A stretch of 64,000 nucleotides of DNA from Brachionus rotundiformis. Lineage: Eukaryota; Rotifera; Eurotatoria; Ploima; Brachionidae. Shown here piece after piece: positions 12,577 to 22,237 of this stretch. The notes under the pieces are model-generated. The model searched no databases, was not told the DNA's origin, and worked only from the letters and a program-made list of their open reading frames with translations. Both the position numbers and the translations under genes were made by a program. Numbering within the stretch: the stretch's first letter is position 1; every line of letters starts with the position of its first letter. The stretch covers positions 148,095 through 212,094 of the forward strand of contig JAESIW010000199.1 of assembly GCA_016802295.1 (NCBI GenBank). Direction: 5' to 3'.

Positions 12577-12740
12577 AATTCGGGACAGCGCGAACGCAGT
12601 CCCACTCTCATAAATTGTGCGCTCGAGTTTCCTCATTTGAGGAAATCGCAAGCTTCAGCCAGTCAGTGGTGCAATGACTAAGCCTCGGTCCCGAATGCAC
12701 GGTGTTCTTGATCGCCGTAGCATTAACGCCAAGTAAGTAT
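12577..12740 (-). ncRNA. U1 snRNA variant (altered 5' splice-site recognition sequence)
   Basis: On the minus strand the RNA starts ATACTTACTTGG; canonical U1 starts ATACTTACCTGG. Position 9 is therefore U instead of C (plus-strand base 12732). The rest folds as U1: stem-loop I with loop GATCAAGAAC (12714-12723, U1-70K site), stem-loop II with TTGCAC (12669-12674, U1A site) in a paired AGTCA/TGACT stem, stem-loop III, an Sm-like site AATTTATG (12609-12616), and the highly conserved final hairpin GACTGCGTTCGCG. Length about 164 nt matches U1. The Sm site has A where copy 2 has G. Stems are intact with compensatory differences from copy 2, which argues against a decayed pseudogene. Confidence 0.9.
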
Positions 12741-12795
12741 GATTTGTTACCAAAAAAAACTTCTATTTAAGCAAATATACTCTTTTTAAACTTGG
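12741..12795 (-). promoter_or_regulatory. Possible snRNA promoter of U1 copy 1
   Basis: Just upstream of the RNA start is TTGGTAACAAATC. CCAAGTTTA lies at 12795-12787. Both resemble sequences upstream of copy 2, so they are candidates for proximal sequence elements. The CCAAGTTTA spacing differs by about 19 bp between copies, which weakens the call. Confidence 0.3.
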
Positions 12796-12893
12796 AATAT
12801 TTTTCATTAACCCAAAAAAAAATAAAAAAAGATTCTAAAGTTTGTTAATTTGGTATCTTATAAAGTTATTTTTAATTTCATTTAATTTAGTTT

Positions 12894-13057
12894 ATTCGGG
12901 ACAGCGCGAACGCAGTCCCACTCTCACAAATTGTGCGCCCGAGTTTCCATCATTTGTGGAAATCGCCAACGTCAACTAACCCAATTGTGCAATGGGTAAA
13001 TCTCGGTTGGATCGTAAGGAGTTCTTGATCGCCTGTACAATTGCGCCAGGTAAGTAT
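12894..13057 (-). ncRNA. U1 spliceosomal snRNA
   Basis: On the minus strand the RNA begins ATACTTACCTGGCG, the canonical U1 5' end that pairs with CAG|GTAAGTAT donors. It keeps the loop GATCAAGAAC (U1-70K), ATTGCAC in a paired ACCCA/TGGGT stem (U1A), a stem-loop III, the Sm site AATTTGTG (12925-12932) and the terminal hairpin GACTGCGTTCGCG. Length is about 164 nt. It lies in tandem with the variant copy, 317 bp between 5' ends. Confidence 0.95.
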
Positions 13058-13093
13058 GCTTGTTTACCAAATTTACCAAATATATAAACTTGG
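13058..13093 (-). promoter_or_regulatory. Possible snRNA promoter of U1 copy 2
   Basis: TTGGTAAACAAGC abuts the RNA start and CCAAGTTTATATA lies at 13093-13081. Similar words precede the first U1 copy. Shared upstream words suggest promoter elements, but spacing is not conserved. Confidence 0.3.
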
Positions 13094-13820
13094 CACACAA
13101 TAAAATTAAATCATTTATTTTCTTTAACTTAATACTTCCAAAGCATGACATCTTTTTACCACTGATGGTACTTTTTTTGTCTGTACAATTTAAAAAATAA
13201 AAAATGAAATAGTTTGGAATGTTAAATTAAATTTCCAAAGCTCCTGAATTCATATTATTTGATTAGATAACATCTTACATTGTTCTCAAAAATAATGATT
13301 AATAGTAAAATCAATTGCCTAAAAAACCTAGAAAAGTAACTCGATTGTTTCCCAATTAGTTATTTATTGTTGTTCAAATAATGTAAATAAAATTGATCTT
13401 AAGATTTTTAAATTAGTAAAAAATATTCCAAAAATGTTTTATATTTTTTTATTTAATTTGTTTTTAATGCTTCTAGAAACAAATAATTAGCATCCAGTTT
13501 TTGACTAGTACAAATACATTACCGCGGTAGCTAATGAGCTAATGTTAAATTATTATGTAATAAATGGAAATCTTATTTTAAGCATTTAATTACAGTATCG
13601 ATTCCTTATAATAAATAAAACTAGTTAAATAATAAAAAAGTTTACCTGAGCAAAATTAGTCTAATGCTTTGCCATAAACATAATGTAACATATGGAGTGT
13701 TTATTAACTAATAAAATAAAAAATAAAGAACAAAAAAAAAATACCATGACAACATGAGACTTTAGGAATTATTTAAAACATTACATTTATTTTCCAAATA
13801 AAAAAAAAAGTTAAAAAAAA
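13094..13820. other. AT-rich intergenic DNA, no gene seen
   Basis: No open frame with coding character and no recognised RNA gene. The last bases are the leader of the RING protein gene. Confidence 0.5.
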
Positions 13821-15296
13821 ATGACAAAATTTCCCAGCTGCTCGAAATGTTTATCTGAGTTTAACTGCAGATCAAAAGTTCCCAAGGTGCTGCCCTGTGG
13901 CAACTCAATATGCGACGATTGCGCCAAATTGGACGAAACATGTCCATTTTGCAAAAACAAGCACTCTCAGCCCTTTCCCACAAACAAGTTCATCCTAAAT
14001 CTTTTGAGCAAGGACCCAGAGCCTTTGTCCAGCGAACAACTTGATGATTTAAGACAAAAAAATAAGACACTTGATCAAAATATTCAAAAATGCCGCCAAA
14101 TTATCAACCAACAGTACCTGAACATTGAGAACGAAATTGATGCAAGGACTGAAAAATTGATTGAGGATTTGAAGAAGTCACGTGACTCGTATATTAGACA
14201 ATTAAACGAGCATAGAACAAATACCCTGTTGCCTTTGGACAGCATACCAAGATTTAAAATAACCAAATACCAAGATGCAGATAAGCTAAATGAAAATATT
14301 AACCATTGTCTTAAGAAAGTTGACTTGCTTAGAAAACACTTGACCAAGCCAGACATTCGATTTGTAAAGTCAAATCTGAAAGTGGATTTAAACTCTTTTT
14401 TGGGAAAGCTGGAAGTAGTCAATGATGAGAGCAAATTGGTCTCACAATCGGGATACTTTGGCTCGTCAATAATTGATTTTAAAAAGTGTCACTCTTTTGA
14501 GTACAAAATTCCATTCAATTGTAAAAACATAATTTTGGCATTTTTGCCAGACTACACTTTGATCAAGGTAGTCGAGGAGGGTTTGTATGACAATTTTCAG
14601 TTTACACTAAATATAGATATAGTTGAGGACAGTAAGATAGTGCGCAAGGTAAGTGAGTCAATTGGTGCCTATAGGCTCAAAAAAGTAATTACCAACAATT
14701 ATAACAAATTATTTGTCATTCATATTTCCAATAAATTCAACGAGTCCCAGGACTATTTGAAGTTATATGACGAAAAATTAACTTTGTGCAAAACCAAAGG
14801 TCTGCCACATACGCCACAAAATATTTTAATGTGTGATAAATTTGTTTATCTAATCAAACAAAACAATCAAATAGATAAATATGATTTTAGTTTCAAATTG
14901 CTGGAGACTTATTCTATGCAAAGTGTAGACCGATCTGCGGCATTCTATGTGCCCAAAAGCTACTATCTAATCCAAGTCCAGAATGACAGGTTGTTTTTTC
15001 TCGACTTGGAAAAGTCCAAAGTTCGCTTAATCAGCGAACGAAATGGCAAAGTTGCCAAGTCATTTGAGATAGATTTTAATAGGGAATCGTGTCTCGTTCA
15101 AATGGATTCAAATGATTTAGTATATATTTTAAATAGGAAAAATATGAAGATTACTGTGTACAATTTGGACGGAATTCTCTTGGTACAGAAAAGACTCGAC
15201 TCCAAACGAGTCGAAGAAATTGATTACTTTCATGCCTATTCTGACCAGAGTATTTCTATTTTGGACAAAAAAAATCGCCTTGTTCATTTTATTTAA
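13821..15296 (+). CDS. RING-finger protein, TRIM/NHL-like architecture
   Basis: Single-exon gene, 491 aa. The N-terminus has a RING-like zinc site: C7-x2-C10, C26-G-N-S-I-C31-x2-C34, C41-P-x-C44. The usual RING histidine after CG is Asn28, so this zinc site is atypical. Residues about 70-190 are Lys/Glu/Gln-rich and probably coiled coil. The C-terminal 280 residues contain repeated hydrophobic strands such as FVYLIKQNNQIDKYD and LVYILNRKNMKITVYNLDGIL, suggesting a beta-propeller, as in invertebrate RING/NHL proteins. No B-box is visible. A ubiquitin-ligase role is inferred from the RING only. Confidence 0.7.
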   Translation: MTKFPSCSKCLSEFNCRSKVPKVLPCGNSICDDCAKLDETCPFCKNKHSQPFPTNKFILNLLSKDPEPLSSEQLDDLRQKNKTLDQNIQKCRQIINQQYLNIENEIDARTEKLIEDLKKSRDSYIRQLNEHRTNTLLPLDSIPRFKITKYQDADKLNENINHCLKKVDLLRKHLTKPDIRFVKSNLKVDLNSFLGKLEVVNDESKLVSQSGYFGSSIIDFKKCHSFEYKIPFNCKNIILAFLPDYTLIKVVEEGLYDNFQFTLNIDIVEDSKIVRKVSESIGAYRLKKVITNNYNKLFVIHISNKFNESQDYLKLYDEKLTLCKTKGLPHTPQNILMCDKFVYLIKQNNQIDKYDFSFKLLETYSMQSVDRSAAFYVPKSYYLIQVQNDRLFFLDLEKSKVRLISERNGKVAKSFEIDFNRESCLVQMDSNDLVYILNRKNMKITVYNLDGILLVQKRLDSKRVEEIDYFHAYSDQSISILDKKNRLVHFI

Positions 15297-16019
15297 TTAG
15301 ATTTTATTTTAGTTTAATTAATGCAGACCAGATATACCTCAATTTATTATTTTTAATTTTAATAAAATTTTTAATTTATCTCAATTCGGTTTTTTTTTAA
15401 TATAAGAAATTAGATGTCCACATTAAATGTGGAAATTAAAGACAAAGTTTTGTCAATACAACTAAAATCACATAAAAGTAAAATATGATAGCTTTATTTA
15501 ACTAAATAAATTTAATAAAATAAATGTTTATATCTCATAGGAGATCTAACTGATATACCATGTCGACTTCAGGTGAGATCTCATTAGAAAAAGTGTGTGA
15601 AGATTCGCTCGAAAATCTCAAGAGCTTCTCATTAATTTTCTCATTTCCTCATTTGTTCAAAATGTCTCATTTTTATATAAATTTATTTAAAATATTTAAT
15701 TAAAGTTATTGATTTTTATTAAAATTTTAATTAAAGTTAATTTGGTTTAGGGAAGATAAACCAAATATTGCCAAAGACCATTGTCTTAAGAAAGTTAAAA
15801 AATTATTAAGATTAAGAGAAATAAAAAATTCAAACAATTATTTATGAAATTTTTTAGAGTTTTTAAAAATTTGATTAAAAATAGAGTCTCACTTGACATT
15901 CTATCATATTGGTAATTTTTCCAAATGATGTGTTTTTGTCACTTTAAAAATCAAATTTAAGCTTTTTCCGATTTATTTTATTGTTGAAAAAATTATTTTC
16001 TCTTCTATTGATAAATCGT
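15297..16019. other. AT-rich intergenic DNA, no gene seen
   Basis: Holds the 3' flank of the RING gene. A less AT-rich patch at 15535-15645 contains two GAGATCT-type words in opposite orientation. It has no open frame and is not recognised. Confidence 0.45.
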
Positions 16020-16115
16020 TCAGGTTCTTCGCTAGTCCCTGTATTCTCTCCAAAACTTGAGCATCTTTCTTATTATATGAGCCCAATATTCAAGATGAGG
16101 TCTAATAAAAGACAC
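16020..16115 (-). pseudogene. CR1-like LINE reverse-transcriptase fragment
   Basis: Translated on the minus strand, this stretch reads FIRPHLEYWAHIIRK and, after a frameshift, QVLERIQGLAK. The pattern matches the C-terminal RT motif of CR1/L2-type LINEs (LVRPHLEY... then LE-x-IQ). It is short, frameshifted and 5'-truncated, so it is a dead remnant. Confidence 0.6.
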
Positions 16116-16204
16116 AGTCACTTTTTTGATATCTTCCATGTTCTCTGGACATTTTTGGAAAACTTGTATATAGTTCTTTTTATATTGTTTAAATTAAAAG
16201 TGAT

Positions 16205-16990
16205 AATTGTGATTATAATTATTTATTTATTTATTATTTATTTGTATATCTGTATCGAGCTAAGGCTTCTTCATATTAAAAAAAATAAAATAAAGTTAAA
16301 ATAAGATAAAATAAATAAAAGAAAGAAAAATAAAATAAGTTAAAATAGAAGAAAATTAAAATTAGAGAATAACAGGATACATATTTAAATGTCTAATTTT
16401 TCAGTGTAAAAAGAAGAAATAGTAAGGTAGCAATTACACAATGGAGTTGGGTATTCAATATATCTTGCTTCGAAACCTTCTTTGTATTCTTCCACAAGTC
16501 TAACAACCAATGGAATGGAATGACTCAGTCCCGCCCTAACATATCTCTCACTCAACTCAAACAGCCGATTAGAGACTGTTAATAAATTAAGTTTATTAAA
16601 GGCCTCGTGATGCATTATGTTGGAGAGAGTATCATATTTTAGTTTCAAAATGGATCTAACTGCTGAATTTTGAATCACTTGTATTTTTTTAATGTTGGTT
16701 TCTATGAGTGAATTTAACCAAGGAAAAGGATAATCGAGAATTGATCCTATTAACAAATGATTTCCTAATGTTTTAGGTTTAAGGCCCCATTTTTTGTTCG
16801 ATAGATATTTAATAATATTTAGTCTTGAGTTACAGCGCTCTTTTATCTCATCTACCATTAAACTAAATGTAAGTTTTGAGTCTAATGTAATTCCTAAGAA
16901 CTTAACTTTTTCTTTTAGATTTAAACTGTTTTCATATAATTTTAGATCAAGATTTGTTTTTTTCCAAGATCGTGTAGCATGACTTTTCAA
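16205..16990 (-). mobile_element. 5'-truncated jockey-like LINE, 3' end
   Basis: A 201-aa minus-strand frame ends at 16385 and carries the C-terminal part of a jockey-type reverse transcriptase: VKFLGITLDSKLTF, INEI-like ERCNSRLNIIKYLS, then WGLKPKTL and IQVIQNSAVRSILKL. The catalytic YADD region is absent, so the copy is truncated near 16990. Downstream on the same strand is a GAAGCCTTAGCTCGATACAG-like 3' end followed by an (AATA)n-type tail at 16221-16245, typical of jockey elements. It is inactive. Confidence 0.85.
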
Positions 16991-17469
16991 CTGACATTTT
17001 CATTTTCCATTTGAATAGCCATTTTTCAATTTTTCAATTATAAATTAACTAATCGCTCTAAATAATGTGAATTTGAGCAAAGCTTATGAGTGTGAAGTTT
17101 TTAAAAATATATTTTTTGTTGCATATATAGGTATAACACCTTGATGCAAGGACTATTACTATTAAGACAGGATCCTGTTACAAGTAAAAGTTGGAAGCTT
17201 TTATATTCCATTGATTAACCACAGAAGAGCAAATAATGTAGAAAACATAATTAGTGTAACTATATCTATATAAAAAAACTCAATTTGATTATTTTATTAT
17301 TCAACAATTTGATTCAAAAACAAATAAATTAAAGATAAAAAGATTGTACTAAATATCAATTTTAATTATTAAAAGAATAAAAAAATTATCTCTTTTTATT
17401 TTATTTTTTATTTTCAAAAAAAAAATATATTAAAACTTCTGTATTATCTTCTTTATTCTATTTTATTAG
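16991..17469. other. AT-rich intergenic DNA, no gene seen
   Basis: No coding frame or RNA gene is recognised. It is the 3' flank of the unknown minus-strand gene below. Confidence 0.5.
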
Positions 17470-18039
17470 TTAATCTAAGTATTTTTGCTCGATTGATGGT
17501 TTGAGTTTTACAAATTTGTCTTCTCTCTCATGATAAACAAAAACACCTAAAATAAAATATTTAAGATAGAAGAATTTTTGTTTCCAATTTCTACCTTTTC
17601 CTTGTTCCCATTCATTTTCGTCGAAGAAAAAGTAAAGAATTTTATCTTTAGCCACCGAGCGACCACCAGTAAGATCTTTTATTAAGCTATCGTGGACCAC
17701 AGGATCTATTTCTATTCCATAAAAATCAACTTCATCATAGCGGTCAAATTTAAATGCATCATTATAAAACTCAATGGGACTAGGAATTTTTTTAGTTATT
17801 TCCAAAGGGACGCATGTATACCCTGAACCCGTTGGATCTTTTTGAACCAATTTTTTAGGTTGTTCATTCAGAAAGAAGATATTCATTGACCTCAGATCTT
17901 TTTCGCCAAATACCAACATATCTCCATGTCTGGCTGTATTGGGAATAAACTGAGAATAGAAATTTTCTCTGCTCATGTTCATTTCAGGATCAAAATTTTG
18001 ATCTATTACAAAACGGTGACATCTTTGCCCATTAATCAT
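17470..18039 (-). CDS. Unrecognised protein, probably two exons
   Basis: A 189-aa open frame starting at 18039 with coding-like composition; I do not recognise the family. It is acidic and aromatic-rich, with FYNDAFKFDRYDEVDFYGIE and a C-terminal YHEREDKFVKLKPSIEQKYLD. The middle segment RNWKQKFFYLKYFIL is encoded by AT-rich DNA bounded by AAAAG|GTAG and TTTTAG|GT. It is probably a 48-nt in-frame intron (17547-17594), which would leave 173 aa ending GKGVFVYHEREDK. There is no signal peptide or membrane helix once the intron is removed. A stand-alone small cytosolic protein is all that can be said. Confidence 0.6.
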   Translation of the reverse strand: MINGQRCHRFVIDQNFDPEMNMSRENFYSQFIPNTARHGDMLVFGEKDLRSMNIFFLNEQPKKLVQKDPTGSGYTCVPLEITKKIPSPIEFYNDAFKFDRYDEVDFYGIEIDPVVHDSLIKDLTGGRSVAKDKILYFFFDENEWEQGKGRNWKQKFFYLKYFILGVFVYHEREDKFVKLKPSIEQKYLD

Positions 18040-18411
18040 TTTGTAAATTATTCAAATTTTTTAATTTTTAAAATCTTAAATTATGATAAATTATTTTTGG
18101 GCAATTTGATTTATACATGTAGGTCCTCAGTTAGGGGAAAACTTGTTTTTACCTTATTGAATCCAATGTAGCATATAGATAGATATTTAGGACTGGCTAA
18201 AAGTTTATAGATAAATTTTAAATAAAGAATAGAAAATAAGTTTAAATATAAAACTGTAATTCTTGATAACTTAATACTAATGAAAATTATAGATCAAACT
18301 AAAGTATATTGCTCGAGGCCTTAAAATAAAATAAAAATTAGAAAAAAAAATTTATTATTATTTTATAAAAAATTATTTTAAAAGTAAATAATTTTTTATC
18401 TGTCTAAATAT

Positions 18412-19139
18412 TTAATTAAATAATTTGTATTCGTCAAATGTTTTGACACCCTTAGGTCTCATGAAATTTTTGCTAAATGGAATATTTATTTCCGATTTGT
18501 GTCTCAGCATCATTGAAGTACTTGAAGATAATTTAATTTAAAAAAAAATAATTTTAATATTTGATAATAATTACTAAGGCAAAAATGACTCGTTCATTTT
18601 ATCATTGGTAATGGGAAGCTTAAAGTGCTTGACTGGGTGTAGCTCTCCAGTTCTGTCCGAGTACTGGTATCTGTGCTGTTGAGTTCTCTATAAGGATTTA
18701 AAAATTTATTTTATTATAAAAATAAATAAATTCCATCTTTTTACATCATAAAAATCGCTCAATTCCTTGCTACGATCGAAATTGTAGTTGTTGAGTTCGT
18801 AGTTTGCGCGGAACAAGCGCTTGTCTCTGGAAATTCTTCGATTGCTTATGGCTAAGTCAGGGTTGTTTGAGTTCGAAGTGGGAAAATATCCACCTCTTGA
18901 ATACAAACTTTTTGACGAGTTTAAAACCTCATTTCTGTAGTCGTTGAAATACTTCTGTGTAGCGTGACCATATGTTTCGCCATATTGAAAATTGGTTGTT
19001 GGTACATGACCACCATAACTAAAAATTGCAGATTAAATAAAAAATTTTCATTCTTGACATATGAATACCCTGGCAGCATGGACGGGGCGCTAAAAGTGGC
19101 ATTGTAAGTGGTTACCAAAGTTCCAGCTGAGCGCGACAT
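18412..19139 (-). CDS. CIMIP2C: Ciliary microtubule inner protein 2C (FAM166C)
   Basis: Four exons, 19139-19069, 19018-18745, 18687-18575 and 18520-18412, give about 188 aa. The start MSRSAGTLVTTYNATF, the PGYGGHVPTTNFQYGETYG block, TQKYFNDYRN, GGYFPT-NPDL and the ELSDFY...QQHRYQYSDRTG block line up through the length of vertebrate CIMIP2C (about 200 aa). The family lines the inside of axonemal doublet microtubules. The PGY-G-VP-F-FG-TYG motif is its UPF0605 hallmark. The last exon is inferred: exon 3 meets a stop directly at a GT donor, while a downstream in-frame exon reads FSKNFMRPKGVKTFDEYKLFN. Introns are 50 to 57 nt. Confidence 0.88.
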
Positions 19140-19470
19140 GTTAAATCAAAAGACTTGGTATGTTTTTAAGCTTGTTTAGGAATTAAAATAAAAATATAAA
19201 AGCTTTGCTAAGAACGTTGCTAAGAAACACTTTAATTGGATTACAGAATATAAATTGAGGATATTTTGTGAATTTTTAATCAAAGAGGTATATTTAGTTA
19301 ATAAGTTCTTAAAATCTTAAAACCAGTTTTTTATGTTATGTAATAACTTAAAGAAATTTTAAATCAATTATTATTTTATTTAAAAAAAATTGCTCGAGAG
19401 GCAGGCATCAATCAAAGTCAACATTTTTCAATTCTTTTTGTAATTAAGCTCTTTAAATATGAAAATATCA
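19140..19470. other. Intergenic DNA, no gene seen
   Basis: AT-rich spacer between CIMIP2C and the piggyBac element; it would contain the CIMIP2C promoter. Nothing specific is recognised. Confidence 0.5.
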
Positions 19471-22237
19471 TTAACCCTTTAACTACCACACCCTCTAGAA
19501 CTTGTCAAAAAAAATTCAAAATTACACTGTAATATTGATTTTATATAAAAATAAGTTTTTGAAAAAAAAAGTAAAAAAAAAATTTTTTTTTCAATTGAAA
19601 AAAATTTGTTGCGAAATTGCAACATTAGTATAAATCCCATTAAATAAAATTATTTCAATAGATAAATTTTTAACAAATTTTTAAATTGTTAAGGTTTTTT
19701 ATGTATCTAATTATTAAAAATATATAGCTATTCGTTATGAAATTTATAGAAACAGTTTCGTTCGGATGTAAAGCAAAGCATAACTTCACATTTTGAACAT
19801 TTATATTGAGTTGTACTTTGACACAATTTACATCGATTTCTTTTATCTGCTGATATGATCCAGTGGCCTATGTTATCATGTCTTATATCTTCACTAATTC
19901 TGGTTCTGTTGTAAGATCTAGGACCATTTATTGAATCATTTGTATCCGATTTCGGTCTACCTAATTTTGGTGCTTGAGTGATATCTTTACCAGCTCTCAT
20001 TAGACTGAAGGAAATCATTAGAGTAAATTCTCTTAAACTATGTAAACTTTTGGCACCTGAATTCACTTGTTTATATATAATCCAACTGTTTGATACGCAT
20101 ACACTAAACAAATAATAAATTATTCGCATGTAATATTTTTTGCTACGTCTTTCTATTCTATATAATGCGTGAAACATGTCGCATAAGTCTACACCACCCA
20201 TGTGTTTATTATACTCTCTTACAATTGATGGACAATCGACTCTTATCCTTTCTTTGGAGGCTTTACACCACCTCAAAACATGACTCATAGGTTCAATAGC
20301 CACATATGTTGACATTAAATGAACAGATTTATTGTCTAACCATCTAACAGCAATAGTTCTTTTATTTGAATGAATCTTTACATCGAAAGAGCCTCTTTCT
20401 TGTTTTTCAAAGCTTTTTAAATCAGTACTAAATTTACAGTCAGTTCTATTAATTCTTACAGTACAAATACATTCAAATCCCAATTCGCTCAACTTTTCAA
20501 TTAATAACTCAGAAGAAAACCAATTGTCAAAAAAAAGTTTGTAATGCATATTTCGTGGCAAATTTTCAATCAAACGCATCACTGTTATAAAAGCTTGTGG
20601 TAATGTATTTAATTCTAATCGGCTAGTAGAAGCTGGAGAGGAGGATGAGCTCGGAGTTTCAGTTAGAAAATTAGATGCACGTGTCGAAGAATTTAAAGCT
20701 TTAACTGATTTTTGGGTGGGTGTAGATGAAATTGAATTAATTTTTGAAATTCGAATACTAGAACGTATTTTTGGCGTAACTGGTGTTGTATCTTCTGTTG
20801 TTATAGTTTGTGCAAAATTTGGATTTGATGATGTCGACTCATTTGTACAGTTTTTAGCTGAATTATTTAGTTTAGATAGGAATTCATCCATTGTAAAATG
20901 ATCTAGTGAACCAGCTCCAGTGTATAAAAAAAAATCATATACAATACCAGTTGATGAACATCTGGTTAACATTTTAAAACCCCATTTTTTTGGTTTTTTA
21001 GGATTATATTGCCTCATCGAACTCGATTTGCCTTTAAATGGGATGATTTGTTCGTCTATAGAATTTATTTCCTCCGGCACAATTTTACGACAGTTTTCCA
21101 AGACACTGTCATAAAGTTTTCTAAATTTAAATAATTTGTCAAAGGGTTGAGATGCACCGATAAGTTCCGAATTAAATGATGCATGAAAAAATTGTCTAAT
21201 TTCCATAAAGCGGTTCTTGGACATGGTTTTTGCGATTGGACTATACTGGCTGTACGTGTTCCAATACATTGTGACATCAGGCATTGGAACAACTCCCATG
21301 TGAAGCAACATACCAATGTATTGTTCCATTTCCTGAATTGAACAATTACAACTTTTACCTCTTTTTTCAGTTGAATAAATATTTGTTGCTTCGGTCAAAT
21401 AAGAAATCATGCTATCTGTTAAAAATTTTTTAAAGTATTCTATTGGTAAATCATTTTGAGTTGTGTATTGTGAATAATCCGGTATTTCACCTAAAAATTT
21501 TGAATCAACCGGAGTAATATATGGAGAATCTAAGTCAGCGTAGCTTATTTTTCTTTGTTTTTTAGGCTCTTTTATTTTTTTTATTTTCTTTTGCCTTTTT
21601 TTACCTTTACAATCATTTTCAGGTCCAGTATCACTATTTGAAGAGGCACTATTATAAGAATCGTCAGAACTGGATTCTAATTCAACAATATCTGATTGCT
21701 GCGATTCATCTTCCGATTGGTTTTCAATATCTGATCCATAGTCTGGGAAATCAGTGATAATTGATTCTTTTCGTTTTCTAAGAACATTTTTATACATTTC
21801 TGAGTAAAAAAAAATCTTAACAAAAAATTTAAAAAAAATCAATAAAAAACCAATGTTGCATTTTTAATACAACATTAAAAATTAAAAAAAAAGACTATTT
21901 TAAAAACCAAGTCTCTTATTTTTTTAAACTTATTATTTATCATACTTAAGAGTGATTAAAAATTTTTTTTTTGCTATTTACAAGTTTCAGTTAATTAACT
22001 AGCCTAAAAAAAGAATTTGAAAAAATTTAATAATAAATTTTAACTTACTTTTGCTAGTTCAAAGAAGCTTAACTTCAATAATTTTTATTATTTGGAAAAA
22101 AAAAAATTAAACATGGTTGTGCTGAGTTTAGGAAATAAAAAAAAAAAAAATTTGTATTTTTACAACTTTATTTAATGAATTTAGGTCTGTTTTTATCGTG
22201 TGTTGCAATTTTTGTACATTGGTAGTTAAAGGGTTAA
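19471..22237 (-). mobile_element. Complete piggyBac-family DNA transposon with TTAA target duplication
   Basis: The element spans 19475-22233 (2759 bp). Its ends are perfect 14-bp terminal inverted repeats CCCTTTAACTACCA (19475-19488 and, reversed, 22220-22233). It is flanked on both sides by TTAA (19471-19474 and 22234-22237), the target site duplicated by piggyBac elements. It encloses one uninterrupted transposase gene. The element lies between CIMIP2C and HID1 and breaks no visible gene. Perfect ends and an intact frame imply recent insertion. Confidence 0.95.
19728..21797 (-). CDS. piggyBac transposase (PGBD-like)
   Basis: Open frame of 704 aa; I prefer the start at 21797 (MYKNVLRKRK), giving about 689 aa, because the upstream 15 codons are AT-rich and an ACTCAG acceptor sits just before this ATG. 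The acidic Ser-rich N-terminus is followed by the DDE_Tnp_1_7 catalytic domain: DEQIIPFKGKSS holds the first Asp, LFFDNWFSS the second and WLDNKSVHLMSTY the third. The C-terminus has the cysteine-rich zinc finger CKLC...CSKCEVMLCF. No stop or frameshift is seen. A Ser/Thr-rich insert (about residues 330-410) lies between the first and second Asp regions and is unusual for the family. Confidence 0.93.
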   Translation of the reverse strand: MYKNVLRKRKESIITDFPDYGSDIENQSEDESQQSDIVELESSSDDSYNSASSNSDTGPENDCKGKKRQKKIKKIKEPKKQRKISYADLDSPYITPVDSKFLGEIPDYSQYTTQNDLPIEYFKKFLTDSMISYLTEATNIYSTEKRGKSCNCSIQEMEQYIGMLLHMGVVPMPDVTMYWNTYSQYSPIAKTMSKNRFMEIRQFFHASFNSELIGASQPFDKLFKFRKLYDSVLENCRKIVPEEINSIDEQIIPFKGKSSSMRQYNPKKPKKWGFKMLTRCSSTGIVYDFFLYTGAGSLDHFTMDEFLSKLNNSAKNCTNESTSSNPNFAQTITTEDTTPVTPKIRSSIRISKINSISSTPTQKSVKALNSSTRASNFLTETPSSSSSPASTSRLELNTLPQAFITVMRLIENLPRNMHYKLFFDNWFSSELLIEKLSELGFECICTVRINRTDCKFSTDLKSFEKQERGSFDVKIHSNKRTIAVRWLDNKSVHLMSTYVAIEPMSHVLRWCKASKERIRVDCPSIVREYNKHMGGVDLCDMFHALYRIERRSKKYYMRIIYYLFSVCVSNSWIIYKQVNSGAKSLHSLREFTLMISFSLMRAGKDITQAPKLGRPKSDTNDSINGPRSYNRTRISEDIRHDNIGHWIISADKRNRCKLCQSTTQYKCSKCEVMLCFTSERNCFYKFHNE

